Positions 8,031 through 16,673 of a DNA stretch of 64,000 nt are shown here, piece after piece. Made by a program: the position numbers and the translations under genes. Position 1 is the first letter of the stretch, and every line of letters starts with the position of its first letter. Source of the DNA: Candidatus Binatus soli (GTDB lineage: Bacteria; Desulfobacterota; Binatia; Binatales; Binataceae); the NCBI GenBank assembly GCA_002479255.1, contig DLMJ01000030.1, positions 1 to 64,000 on the forward strand, written 5' to 3'. The notes under the pieces are model-generated. The model did no database searches. It was given only the letters and a program-made list of their open reading frames with translations, and was not told the origin of the DNA.

Positions 8031-8768
8031 CTAACGCTCCTCTTTCATCGATTGAGCGATCTCGAGACCGACCAGCCGCGCGACCAGAATAGCCATATAC
8101 AATTGGCCGAACACCGCCTCCATCACCGAGAGGCTGCGGGCGCCCTCGGAGACAGGCAGGATATCTCCGAAACCCGTCGTCGTCAGGCACACGAAGCTGT
8201 AGTAGACGAAGGTGTGAAGCGAGGCGAGGAGCGGCGCCATGTTGCCCGTCGGCCTCTGGAAGAGTGCTGCGCTGAACGAACCGGGATGCCGCAGTTCGAC
8301 GAATGCGAAGGCATAGGCCCACGCGACGCCGATCAGCAGGTAGGCGCAAATTGCGGCGCTTATAATGTCGAAGGTAACGCTCTTTACGGTGAACAGCCTG
8401 GATACCAGGGCAAAGACCGTCACGGTCAGGAACAGACACGAACAGACCGCGCCGACCATCTCGAGGGTTGGGTTTGACGTGAATTGCAACACGAATCGGC
8501 TTCCGATCGCAGGTACCATCAGTATTAGCGCAATCGTGAAGTAGGTCTTGGTCGCGCGAAATGCATAAAGAGCGGACAGCAGCACAAGAGATATCGCCGC
8601 GTCCGCAAAAATCTGCGCGAAGGCGTGGCCCGAGAAAATCGGCTGAGAGACGAGCAGCAGCAGAATCGTCGCGAGCAGAACGGTAAATCTGCCGGGCCAG
8701 TTGTGGCGCGCCAACCCCAGCCGTCGCCATAGCGCGGCAGGGCTCAGGAGGCTGCTTTTCTCGCTCAT
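8031..8768 (-). CDS. potassium-channel-like membrane protein (two-pore-helix domain, TTTGFGD filter)
   Basis: The 245-residue protein has about five hydrophobic segments (28–43, 52–70, 76–92, 104–122, 133–155), a pore region around 184–200 and a final membrane helix at 217–236. The selectivity-filter-like sequence TTTGFGDI lies at 196–203, matching the ion-channel family (Ion_trans_2) where T-x-G-Y/F-G-D is usual. The prediction is a homotetrameric cation channel, probably for K+. It lacks a cytoplasmic RCK/TrkA-N domain and a classical arginine-rich voltage sensor. The ATG at 8768 starts the natural MSEKSS N-terminus; an upstream TTG at 8852 in the same frame gives a polar extension with no support. 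Confidence 0.85.
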   Translation of the reverse strand: MSEKSSLLSPAALWRRLGLARHNWPGRFTVLLATILLLLVSQPIFSGHAFAQIFADAAISLVLLSALYAFRATKTYFTIALILMVPAIGSRFVLQFTSNPTLEMVGAVCSCLFLTVTVFALVSRLFTVKSVTFDIISAAICAYLLIGVAWAYAFAFVELRHPGSFSAALFQRPTGNMAPLLASLHTFVYYSFVCLTTTGFGDILPVSEGARSLSVMEAVFGQLYMAILVARLVGLEIAQSMKEER

Positions 8769-9141
8769 GATGCATCCGTTTCGCGCAATGGGACCGGCAG
8801 TGTCAAGCTGAGCATTCCGGCCGCCAGAGCACGGATCAATCCAGTGGACCAATCATCCAGGCTGTCCCATTTTGACATGAATCGGAGCGTCTCATCATGT
8901 CCCAAAGCGCGACATGGCTGTCGCCGCTTCGGTCAGCCGTTGAATCCGAGACCTTGTAGGGTCTGCTCCGCGACGTAATCTGGCGACGGCTCTGCGCTAT
9001 CTGAGCCTTTGCTTGTCATCGCCGCAAGGCACGCACATTGCGTATCAGCGCAGGGTCAATCTCGCCTGGCGGAGCGCGCGTTGGGACCTGGCAGATCGAC
9101 TGTTCGGCATTTTTTCGGCAGCAAGGAGGACCGAATCCCCC
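8769..9141. promoter_or_regulatory. intergenic region with two copies of a TGTCCCA–GACATG motif
   Basis: This 373-bp region separates the divergent channel gene and response-regulator gene. Two related imperfect palindromes occur 35 bp apart: TGTCCCA–N4–GACATG at 8863–8879 and TGTCCCA–N6–GACATG at 8898–8916. The second contains a perfect CATGTC/GACATG inverted repeat. They look like paired operator half-sites for an unidentified DNA-binding protein. An open frame continues from 9013 into the response regulator, so part of this region could be coding if the TTG at 9013 is used. Confidence 0.35.
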
Positions 9142-9948
9142 GTGGACCAGATCATTAAACAATCGTTAGCCGGCAAGAGATTCGCCTTGATGGGATTCGA
9201 AACGCCCGAAGCGAATTCGATCATCGCGGTGCTGGGGACCGTCCGTGGATTCGGCCACGTGGTCGGAGCGGCACCGAATATTCCCGGGCTCAACTCCTTT
9301 TCTCCTTTCGATGCTTGCTTCGTCAACGCTTCGGCCATCGGCACCGGCGATCAACCGTCCCCGATCGAAATGATCGCGCGCAGCCGCAAGCCGGCGGTCA
9401 TCATCGGCACACTCGATGATCTGGCGACGCGATTCGCGGCGGTCGCCGACCTCAACCGCGACTTCATGACGCGCCCGTGCCAGCCCGAGGAATTGCTGCT
9501 CAGGGCCTACCGCGTCCTCAGATTCGTCGAGAGTGCGGCAGTTGCGATTCAACCCTCAACTCGAAACGGCGCCCGGCGGGTAGTACTCGCCGATGACGAC
9601 GCGACCACCATCGTTATGATCTCAACGATCCTGAGGCACTTCAATTTCGAGTGTGATATCGCGCACGACGGTGCGCAGGCATTTGATATTGCCCGTAGGA
9701 AAGAACCCGACCTGGTGCTGCTGGACGTGGCGATGCCGCATATGAATGGGTTCGAAGCGCTGACCGCTCTGCGCAGCGATGTCGCGACCAGAAGTACTCC
9801 GGTAATCCTGGTCAGCGCGCATCACGACGAAGCTGAAGTGGTTAAGGGTTTCTCGCTCGGCGCCGATGACTACATCACCAAGCCCTTCAACTCGGGCGAA
9901 CTGATGGCTCGGATCAGCCGTGTCTTGCGTGAATCGGAAGAGAGATGA
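9142..9948 (+). CDS. response regulator with a degenerate and a canonical receiver domain, no output domain
   Basis: Using the GTG at 9142 (AGGAGG 12 nt upstream) the protein has 268 residues. Residues ~11–132 fold like a receiver domain by pattern (FALMGFETPEAN, FDACFVNAS, PAVIIGT, MTRPCQPEELLLRAYRVL), but the phospho-acceptor position appears to be Asn62 and the acidic pocket is missing. Residues ~146–264 form a canonical receiver: acidic cluster D151–D153, phospho-acceptor D195 in LVLLDVAMP, S225 and K247 in ITKPFN. No DNA-binding or enzymatic output domain follows, so it probably acts by protein–protein contact or phosphate relay. No histidine kinase is adjacent. A TTG at 9013 would add 43 poorly conserved residues. 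Confidence 0.82.
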   Translation: MDQIIKQSLAGKRFALMGFETPEANSIIAVLGTVRGFGHVVGAAPNIPGLNSFSPFDACFVNASAIGTGDQPSPIEMIARSRKPAVIIGTLDDLATRFAAVADLNRDFMTRPCQPEELLLRAYRVLRFVESAAVAIQPSTRNGARRVVLADDDATTIVMISTILRHFNFECDIAHDGAQAFDIARRKEPDLVLLDVAMPHMNGFEALTALRSDVATRSTPVILVSAHHDEAEVVKGFSLGADDYITKPFNSGELMARISRVLRESEER

Positions 9949-10019
9949 CCGGACCGCCTGATCCCCTGGGCTTGCGCGTAACGACCTATATTCATTCGCG
10001 ACTCGAATAGGCAGCCCGT

Positions 10020-10056
10020 GGATTAGTCCGTCCGCCGGTTGGCGGACAACTAATCC
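10020..10056 (+). terminator. hairpin terminator after response regulator
   Basis: Two nested perfect arms, GGATTAGT (10020–10027) with ACTAATCC (10049–10056) and GTCCGCC (10030–10036) with GGCGGAC (10041–10047), form a 15-bp stem with a small internal bulge and a GGTT loop. It lies 71 bp after the response-regulator stop and is followed by GTTTGGCTTG, a weak T-rich tail. It could also be a regulatory hairpin in the leader of the HAD gene. Confidence 0.5.
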
Positions 10057-10111
10057 GTTTGGCTTGAAGGCCAACAATCGCAATGATTGTCGGCGGAGGA
10101 TGTTCAGTCCG

Positions 10112-10795
<684 letters not shown>

Positions 10796-10817
10796 GCGCT
10801 CGAGCGGCGCGGCGCAC

Positions 10818-11516
10818 TCAGGCAAGATCGAAGAACAGCACTTCGGCGGGGGAGTTGGCGACGATCGTCACTTTCTCTTCGTCGCTGATTGCGGCGCCGT
10901 CGCCTTGCGCGAGCGCGATACCATTAACTGTGACAGTGCCGCGCGCCACTTGCACCCATCCATGGCGGCCCTTCTTCAGATTGGTCCCGACAGTCTGTCC
11001 GCGCTCGAGCTTCGCGACCGATAGCACGGCGTCTTGATGAATCTTCACGGACTGATCGCGGCCATTGGGAGAGCCTACAGGCGCGAAGCCAGCGCGCGCC
11101 TTCGCATCGTCGATGGTTCGCTGCTCGTAGCCCGGAGCGATTGCGCGCGTGGAGGGTGTGATCCAGATTTGCAGAAAATGAACCGGGTCGGTTTTCGAAT
11201 GATTGAATTCGCTGTGCGTGATTCCCGCCCCAGCACTCATTCTCTGCGCTTCGCCCGGACGAATGATCGAGCCGGTGCCAATGCTGTCCTTGTGTTCGAG
11301 CGCGCCCTCAAGAATGTAGGTGATAATCTCCATGTCGCGATGCCCATGGGTGGGAAAACCCGCGCCGGGGCGGACGCGATCCTCGTTGATTACGCGCAGC
11401 GTGCGAAATCCCATCTGGCCGGGATCGTAGTAGTCGCCGAACGAGAAAGTGTGGCGGCTGTCGAGCCAGTCGAGCTTCGTGCGTCCGCGGTCGGCGGACC
11501 TGCGCGGAGTTATCAT
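10818..11516 (-). CDS. pirin family protein (YhaK-like bicupin)
   Basis: The 232-residue protein has the pirin N-terminal cupin signature: DSRHTFSFGDYYDP near residue 20, then GFPTHGHRDMEIITYILEG carrying metal-ligand histidines, and SAGAGITHSEFNHS. E. coli YhaK and related proteins of this length are cytoplasmic metal-binding bicupins, some with quercetin 2,3-dioxygenase activity and others acting as redox sensors. The start is ATG at 11516. It is the last gene of a minus-strand set: ferredoxin, P450, pirin, with only 13 bp between the P450 stop and the pirin start. Cotranscription suggests a role connected to oxidative or xenobiotic metabolism (inference). Confidence 0.92.
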   Translation of the reverse strand: MITPRRSADRGRTKLDWLDSRHTFSFGDYYDPGQMGFRTLRVINEDRVRPGAGFPTHGHRDMEIITYILEGALEHKDSIGTGSIIRPGEAQRMSAGAGITHSEFNHSKTDPVHFLQIWITPSTRAIAPGYEQRTIDDAKARAGFAPVGSPNGRDQSVKIHQDAVLSVAKLERGQTVGTNLKKGRHGWVQVARGTVTVNGIALAQGDGAAISDEEKVTIVANSPAEVLFFDLA

Positions 11517-11529
11517 CGAAGGCGTGCCC

Positions 11530-12789
11530 TCAGGCCGCGGCTGCCGCCGGCTTCATCTTCATGCGGATCGGCATGTGCTTGATTCCGCCCACGAAGCTCG
11601 AGCGCAGTCGCTCGACGGGGCCCGCGAGTTCGACGTGATCGAGGCGCTTGGCGAGTTGGCTGAAAATCACCTTCAGTTCGAGCCGCGCCAGGTTTGCGCC
11701 GACACAGGAATGCTCCCCGAGGCCGAATGCGATATGCGGATTCGGATCGCGGCTGATGTCGAACTTGAAAGGCTCCTCGAAAACCTCTTCATCGCGGTTC
11801 GCCGACGGATAAAACAGGCACACCGATTCGCCGGCTTTGATCTTCTGGCCGCGAATCACGGTATCTTCGGCCGCGGTCCGCGCGAACTGAATAACCGGTG
11901 TCGTCCAGCGAACGATCTCCTCGACGGCCGAGTCGATCAACGCAGGATTGCGCTTGAGCTTTTGCCACTGGTCGGGATGCTCGATGAAAGCTTGCAGACC
12001 ACCGGTGGTCGCGTTGCGCGTGGTCTCGTTGCCGGCCACGACCAGCAGGAAATAGTAGGACAACATCTCGAACTGCGGTATCGGCTGGCCATTGACCCTG
12101 CCGTTGGCGACGACGCTGGTGATGTCGTTGGTCGGGTGTTTCATCCGTTCCGCCACCATCTCGGTAAAATACTGGAACAGGCCCAGCCGCGAACGATCCA
12201 TCGTCTGCTGCGCGGTCGTTCCAGCCTGGAACTCAGGGTCGCCGCTGCCGATCGTCTCGTTGGTCCATCTGAAAAGTTGCTCCCAATCTTTATGCGGAAC
12301 ACCGAGCAACTCGGCGATGACGGCGAGTGGAATCTTCGACGATACGTCGGTGACAAAGTCGCACTTGTCACGCCCCGTCACGTCGTCGAGCACCTGGCGC
12401 GTAATGCGCTCGATTTCAGGCTGCAGCGGACGCACGCCGCGCGGCGTGAAACGGCGGCTGACAACCGCGCGATATTCGCCATGGTCCGGTGGATCCATGT
12501 CGAGCAGGTGCCGGAACGGCGGCGTCGGACCCCGCTCGATCCCCTGCTCGTTGACAAACACCAGCAAGCGGGGGCCGTTGAGGAACAGTCGCGGTTGCTT
12601 GGAGATCTGTATGATGTCGGCGTGTTTGGTGATCGCCCAAAATGGATCGGTCTTTGGATACTCGCACCAGAAAACCGGTTTGTGCTTGCGCAGATACGTC
12701 CACTCGCGATGCGGATAGCCGTTTTTCGCGTAATGGTCGGGTCCAATGATGTTCAACGATTCCAGTGACAGTGCATTCTCAGTTTCCAT
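11530..12789 (-). CDS. cytochrome P450 (bacterial class I type)
   Basis: The 419-residue soluble P450 has all landmark elements: the I-helix oxygen-binding motif AGNETTR at 252–258, the K-helix ExxR at E291–R294, and the heme loop FGLGEHSCVG with the axial thiolate C362. It inserts one atom of O2 into an organic substrate using two electrons delivered by ferredoxin; the [3Fe-4S] ferredoxin gene lies directly upstream. The phrases MDPPDHGEYRAVVSRRFTPR and DPNPHIAFGLGEH resemble CYP125/CYP142-like and other actinobacterial-type P450s acting on sterols, terpenes or alkyl chains. The subfamily and substrate are not certain. No ferredoxin reductase is nearby. Confidence 0.95.
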   Translation of the reverse strand: METENALSLESLNIIGPDHYAKNGYPHREWTYLRKHKPVFWCEYPKTDPFWAITKHADIIQISKQPRLFLNGPRLLVFVNEQGIERGPTPPFRHLLDMDPPDHGEYRAVVSRRFTPRGVRPLQPEIERITRQVLDDVTGRDKCDFVTDVSSKIPLAVIAELLGVPHKDWEQLFRWTNETIGSGDPEFQAGTTAQQTMDRSRLGLFQYFTEMVAERMKHPTNDITSVVANGRVNGQPIPQFEMLSYYFLLVVAGNETTRNATTGGLQAFIEHPDQWQKLKRNPALIDSAVEEIVRWTTPVIQFARTAAEDTVIRGQKIKAGESVCLFYPSANRDEEVFEEPFKFDISRDPNPHIAFGLGEHSCVGANLARLELKVIFSQLAKRLDHVELAGPVERLRSSFVGGIKHMPIRMKMKPAAAAA

Positions 12790-12852
12790 TGAAAAGTGTC
12801 TCCGCGATCCCGCGATTTCCGTCTCGATTCCGCATTCTGATCCGTCGGGCCT

Positions 12853-13047
12853 CTAGTCATCGCTGATCGTAATGGCCTGGCGGGGGCACAGCCGAGCCGC
12901 AAGCTCGACCTTCTCGCGCATGCGCTCGGGCGGACTGTCGATCAACAGATGGCTCTTGTCGTCGTCTCGCACCTCGAACACTTCCGGCGCCGCCTGCTGG
13001 CATTTTGTGTTTCCTTCGCACAGTTTCTGATCGAGAACGACCTTCAT
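12853..13047 (-). CDS. [3Fe-4S]-type ferredoxin, P450 partner
   Basis: This 64-residue protein has the Cys pattern of small P450-associated ferredoxins: C10-x5-C16 (CEGNTKC) and a late C54 followed by Pro (LCPRQAI). The residue that would be the extra cluster ligand of a [4Fe-4S] centre is absent, which predicts a [3Fe-4S] cluster. It would pass electrons to the P450 encoded 63 bp downstream. The start is the ATG at 13047, preceded by AAGGAGA at ideal distance; the longer open frame upstream has no ferredoxin similarity and is ignored. It appears to be the first gene of the ferredoxin–P450–pirin operon. Confidence 0.93.
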   Translation of the reverse strand: MKVVLDQKLCEGNTKCQQAAPEVFEVRDDDKSHLLIDSPPERMREKVELAARLCPRQAITISDD

Positions 13048-13314
13048 TTGATTGATTCTCCTTTTTCGTTGCCCACGGAAAGCCGCCCGAGCGAATCGAT
13101 CATATAAGAGGGCAATTCTTGGGACTAGGAGCGTCGAGCAGCGGATAAGTACCTGACGACGCCGGGCCACGGCCGGCCGGTGAGGGTGCAGGCAATGCCT
13201 GCGCACCCTTCATTCCACGATTTTTTCTGTCATCCTTGTGATCGATGCTCGGATTCGCACGGAAGTTTTCGCTGAGACGACGACCCGTTGCCGCCTGATC
13301 CAGGAGGAATCGCC

Positions 13315-14157
13315 ATGGCCGAATTCGGAATCTTTATGTTCCCGACTGACTACGCAATCCAGCCGATCGAACTGGCGCTCGCGGCTGAAGAACGCGGCTT
13401 CGAGTCGATGTTCTTTCCCGAGCACACTCACATACCCGCGTCGCGCAAGACGCCTTTCCCCGGCGGAACCGAATTGCCAAAAGAGTACTGGCATATGCAC
13501 GATCCCTTCGTCGCGCTCGGCGCGGCGGCCGCCGTAACCAGGAAACTCAAACTCGGCACCGGAGTCTGCCTGGTGATCGAGCGCGACCCGATCACGCTCG
13601 CCAAGGAAGTGGCGTCGCTCGACATGATTTCGGGCGGCCGCGTGATCTTCGGCATCGGCGCGGGCTGGAACGTCGAGGAGATGGAGAATCATGGCGCGGT
13701 GTTCAAGCGGCGCTGGAAAATCGTCAAGGAAAAAATTCTCGCGATGCGCCAAATATGGACCAAGGAGGCGGCCGAGTTTCACGGCGAGTTCGTGAACTTC
13801 GATCCGATCTGGTCGTTCCCCAAACCTGTCCAGGCGGGTGGACCGCCGATTATCCTCGGTTCGCAATCGCCCAAGACGTTCGATCGCGTCGCGGAGTATT
13901 GCGACGGATGGATGCCGATCAATTTTCCGCGTTACGATCTCGCCGCCAACCTGAAAGCGCTTGCCGAAGCGGGGATGAAGGCCGGCCGCAAGAAGCTTTC
14001 CGTCTCGATGTTTGGCGTCGGTCCAAACGAGGAAGACATCAAAAAACTCCTCGACCTTGGCCTCGATCGGCTGATTTTCGCGCTGCGGCCTGCCCCACGC
14101 GATACCGTGCTCCAGATGCTCGACAAGTACGCTGAGCTGAAGGCCAGGGCGCGCTGA
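13315..14157 (+). CDS. LLM class oxidoreductase (luciferase-like, probably F420-dependent)
   Basis: The 280-residue TIM-barrel protein has luciferase-like family features: EERGFESMFFPEHTHIP near residue 25–40, KLKLGTGVCL, VASLDMISGGRVIFGIGAGW at ~97–116 and the late GGPPIILGSQSP. Family members of this pattern (TIGR03619-type) use F420 or FMN to reduce or oxidise organic substrates. The start ATG at 13315 follows AGGAGG. It is divergent from the ferredoxin–P450 operon with 267 bp between, so a functional connection is possible but not shown. F420 use implies an F420 pathway elsewhere in the genome, none of which lies here. Confidence 0.9.
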   Translation: MAEFGIFMFPTDYAIQPIELALAAEERGFESMFFPEHTHIPASRKTPFPGGTELPKEYWHMHDPFVALGAAAAVTRKLKLGTGVCLVIERDPITLAKEVASLDMISGGRVIFGIGAGWNVEEMENHGAVFKRRWKIVKEKILAMRQIWTKEAAEFHGEFVNFDPIWSFPKPVQAGGPPIILGSQSPKTFDRVAEYCDGWMPINFPRYDLAANLKALAEAGMKAGRKKLSVSMFGVGPNEEDIKKLLDLGLDRLIFALRPAPRDTVLQMLDKYAELKARAR

Positions 14158-14163
14158 AGCGAC

Positions 14164-14183
14164 GCCGGAATTTTCAGTCCGGC
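14164..14183 (+). terminator. hairpin after LLM oxidoreductase gene
   Basis: GCCGGA (14164–14169) pairs with TCCGGC (14178–14183) around an 8-nt loop, starting 6 bp after the stop codon. The flanking GAC/GTC can extend the stem. No strong T-run follows, so this is a modest candidate. Confidence 0.4.
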
Positions 14184-14212
14184 AGCGTCTAAATATTTGT
14201 AATCCGAGACTC

Positions 14213-14268
14213 TTGACTAAAATCGTCCCGATCTTTAATCTAGCGACCCTATCGATTAAACGGTCGAT
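14213..14268 (+). promoter_or_regulatory. candidate promoter and operator of the rrf2-type gene
   Basis: TTGACT at 14213–14218 is followed after 15–17 bp by overlapping -10-like sequences (TTTAAT at 14234, TAATCT at 14236). Immediately before the start codon is an inverted repeat ATCGA–N8–TCGAT at 14251–14268. Rrf2 proteins often repress their own genes from such sites, so autoregulation is plausible. Confidence 0.4.
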
Positions 14269-14271
14269 AAA

Positions 14272-14730
14272 ATGCTTTCGAAAAAGTCGAAATACGCCCT
14301 CAAGGCGATGATGGTATTGGCCAAGGAATACGGTCAGGGACCCGTGCTCATATCTGATTTGGCCCAGCGCGAAGGTATCCCGCGCAAGTTTCTGGAACTA
14401 ATCCTGCTCGAACTCAAGAACCAGGGGCTCCTCCAGAGCAAGAAGGGTAAGGGCGGCGGATATTTCCTTCGCCGCGATCCTCAGCTGATCAGCGTTGGGC
14501 ACATTGTACGCGTATTGGACGGGCCAATCGCACCGTTGCCATGCGTCAGCAAGATGGCATACATGCGATGCCGTGAATGCCGCGATGAGCGCACTTGTGG
14601 AATTAGAATCGTGATGAAGGAAGTCCGCGACGCGACCGCGAAGATAATGGACTCGACTTCGCTGGCGGACATGCTCAAGCACGTCGAGGCGGTAGTTACC
14701 GGCAATGAATCGTTGAGTTTCGCGATTTGA
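14272..14730 (+). CDS. Rrf2 family transcriptional regulator, probable Fe-S sensor
   Basis: The 152-residue protein has the Rrf2 winged helix (LSKKSKYALKAMMVLA, ISDLAQREGIPRKFLELILLELKNQGLLQSKKGKGGGYFLRRDP) and then four cysteines, C91, C100, C103 and C109, in the region that binds an Fe-S cluster in IscR and NsrR. The spacing differs from both, so the ligand set is not certain. It precedes the YezD-like gene and the sulfate uptake operon. In Firmicutes the Rrf2 protein CymR controls cysteine and sulfur genes, so a sulfur regulator is the reasonable inference. No isc or suf genes are nearby. Confidence 0.88.
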   Translation: MLSKKSKYALKAMMVLAKEYGQGPVLISDLAQREGIPRKFLELILLELKNQGLLQSKKGKGGGYFLRRDPQLISVGHIVRVLDGPIAPLPCVSKMAYMRCRECRDERTCGIRIVMKEVRDATAKIMDSTSLADMLKHVEAVVTGNESLSFAI

Positions 14731-14784
14731 AACCAGGGTTGCTCTTTTTTTGGAGATTAGTCTAGTCATCTAATGGGATAGATT

Positions 14785-14982
14785 ATGAAAGTGGACTCAA
14801 TTCTTACCGGCCGGCGCGAGGTTCAGCCCGAGCCCGATCCAGGCGACGAGATTCTGCGGCGCATCGCAAGCGCCATCAGCGGCGTGCGTTTTGGGTCGGT
14901 AGAGGTAGTAATCCAAGATTCGCGAGTCGTGCAAATCGAGCGCAAAGAGAAGTTTCGCTTCGACAAGCCCGGTCGTGGGTAA
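14785..14982 (+). CDS. YezD family small protein (DUF2292)
   Basis: This 65-residue protein has the YezD pattern in its C-terminal half: IASAISGVRFGSVEVVIQ then DSRVVQIERKEKFRF. Such proteins are short cytoplasmic proteins of unknown activity, and in many genomes they sit beside sulfate or sulfonate transport genes. The same is seen here, with the Rrf2 regulator 54 bp upstream and the porin and sulfate ABC genes downstream. A short inverted repeat ATTAG–N9–CTAAT at about 14756–14774 lies just upstream of the start and might be an operator. Confidence 0.85.
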   Translation: MKVDSILTGRREVQPEPDPGDEILRRIASAISGVRFGSVEVVIQDSRVVQIERKEKFRFDKPGRG

Positions 14983-15141
14983 CGCTAGCCGCCGATCGAA
15001 ATGAATTGTCCACGACCATTGAAAATTCAGGGAGGAGCCCGGACCAGGGAAGGATCCGGCGCGCCATGAATAGGGCCGTCAATCACAATCGCGAGCTGAC
15101 CGGTCATCCGGAAGTTCCCAAGACGATGAGGGGCTTTCGAG

Positions 15142-16656
15142 ATGAGAAAATGCACTTTGCCGATCCTGCCAGTAGTGCTGGCGGCGGTAATTACCGGGGT
15201 GATGCTGCCGGCCGGGCCGGCGCATGCGCAATCGAAGCGATCAACAGATCCGAAGGATCGGGAGATCGAATTGCTCAAGACAGAAATTAAGCAACTCGAG
15301 CAGCGGGTCGGTACGCTGGAAGGGCTCGGCCAGAAGGTGAAAGTGATCGATCAAAAGGTCGACGTTCAGGCCCAGAAACTCGACGTTCAGAGCCAAAAAA
15401 TCGAGGTTGAGGCGCAGACGGAGCAGAAGAGGGCGCTTGAGTGGCCGATCGTCAAGGCGAGCGACGAAGGCTTCTCGCTGTCTTCGCCCAACCACGACTA
15501 CAATATCGGTTTCGGCGGAATCATCCAGGGCGACGGCCGCTTCTTCACCAGCGGCGCGGACAAGGACGTCGGCAGCACGTTTTATCTGGACCGAGTGCGG
15601 CCGATTCTCACCGGCTCGGTTGGGAAGTATTACAACTTCAACATCACGCCCGACTTCGGCCAGGGCAAGGTAGTACTGCAAGACGCCTACCTCAATATCA
15701 CCTATTTCGAATTTGCCAGCCTGAGGACCGGGAAGTTCAAGGCGCCGCTGGATCTCGAGCGCCTACAGTCGGATCGCGACTTGGAATTCAGCCAGCGCTC
15801 GGAGATCCAGAACCTGGTCCCGAACCGCGACACTGGTTTCGACCTGCACGGCAAACTGCTGGACAGCCGGGTCTTCTATGACGCCGCGTTGACGAACGGG
15901 GTGCCAAACAACACCGCGTCCGACACGTATGACATCGACAGCAACGACGGCAAGGATTTCGTCGGCCGAATCTTCGCGACGCCGTTCGAACTCACCGAAA
16001 ACCGATGGCTGAAGGCGCTGGGCTTCGGTATCGCCGGTTCTTATGGCGATGAACGCGGCATCACAGTCTCGTCCTACAAGACGTACGGCATGAGCACCTG
16101 GTTCAGCTACAACTCGGGCGTGACCGCATCGGGCTTGCGCACGCGGCTGGAGCCGCAGGCCTACTACTACGTGGGGCCGTTCGGATTAATGGCCGAATAC
16201 GCGCAGGACGAGCACTCGCTGAACCGGTTGGCGACAAACGGGGCTCCCATCCCGTTCACAAAGCAGATCAACCGCACCGATACCTTCACCGACACCGGCT
16301 ATTTCGCGCAGGCTTCGTACGTGTTGACGGGCGAAGATGCGTCTTACGGGTGGGTTAAGCCAACTCATCCGTTCGACCCGCGCAACGGATGGTGGGGCGG
16401 ATGGGAGTTGGCGGCCAGAATCAGCAACGTCGCGGCGGATAGCCGACAGTTCCAGCTCGGTTTCGCCAATCCGAGCCTGGCCGCGAAGACTGCGACCGAG
16501 TTTGCGGCGGGCATCAACTGGTACCTGAGCTCGAACATCAAGTGGCAGTGGGACTATGCGAACACGTACTTCGACGGAGGCGCCGGAACCACGGCCTTGC
16601 CGAGGGACCGGACCAACGAAAGCGTCTTCGAGTCGCAACTGCAGATTTCGTTCTGA
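15142..16656 (+). CDS. outer-membrane anion porin, OprP/OprO-like
   Basis: The 504-residue precursor has a signal peptide to about residue 29 (AGPAHA|QSK). A short coiled coil follows at ~38–95 (LLKTEIKQLEQRVGTLEG, then repeated KVDVQAQKLDVQSQKIEV heptads), as in phosphate-selective porins that trimerise. Residues ~110–504 form an amphipathic beta-barrel. The last residues LQISF end in Phe, the usual BAM recognition signal. OprP and OprO carry phosphate or pyrophosphate; here the gene sits 17 bp before the sulfate-binding protein gene, so sulfate or another oxyanion is the likelier cargo (inference). RBS near 15130 is weak (GAGGGG). Confidence 0.88.
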   Translation: MRKCTLPILPVVLAAVITGVMLPAGPAHAQSKRSTDPKDREIELLKTEIKQLEQRVGTLEGLGQKVKVIDQKVDVQAQKLDVQSQKIEVEAQTEQKRALEWPIVKASDEGFSLSSPNHDYNIGFGGIIQGDGRFFTSGADKDVGSTFYLDRVRPILTGSVGKYYNFNITPDFGQGKVVLQDAYLNITYFEFASLRTGKFKAPLDLERLQSDRDLEFSQRSEIQNLVPNRDTGFDLHGKLLDSRVFYDAALTNGVPNNTASDTYDIDSNDGKDFVGRIFATPFELTENRWLKALGFGIAGSYGDERGITVSSYKTYGMSTWFSYNSGVTASGLRTRLEPQAYYYVGPFGLMAEYAQDEHSLNRLATNGAPIPFTKQINRTDTFTDTGYFAQASYVLTGEDASYGWVKPTHPFDPRNGWWGGWELAARISNVAADSRQFQLGFANPSLAAKTATEFAAGINWYLSSNIKWQWDYANTYFDGGAGTTALPRDRTNESVFESQLQISF

Positions 16657-16673
16657 GGAAGCTGGAGCAGGGA

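Noticed and set aside
6159..8034. Long plus-strand frames of 520 and 414 codons and a second minus-strand frame of 310 codons over the Trp-rich gene
   Set aside because: They are by-products of the repetitive, Trp/Gly-rich DNA, which contains few stop codons in other frames. Only the 6244–7902 frame has a signal peptide, a ribosome site and a meaningful repeat with fixed residues.
11449..12768. 439-codon plus-strand frame opposite the P450 gene
   Set aside because: Arises from the high GC of the P450 gene. It has no family similarity, and P450 motifs are complete on the other strand.
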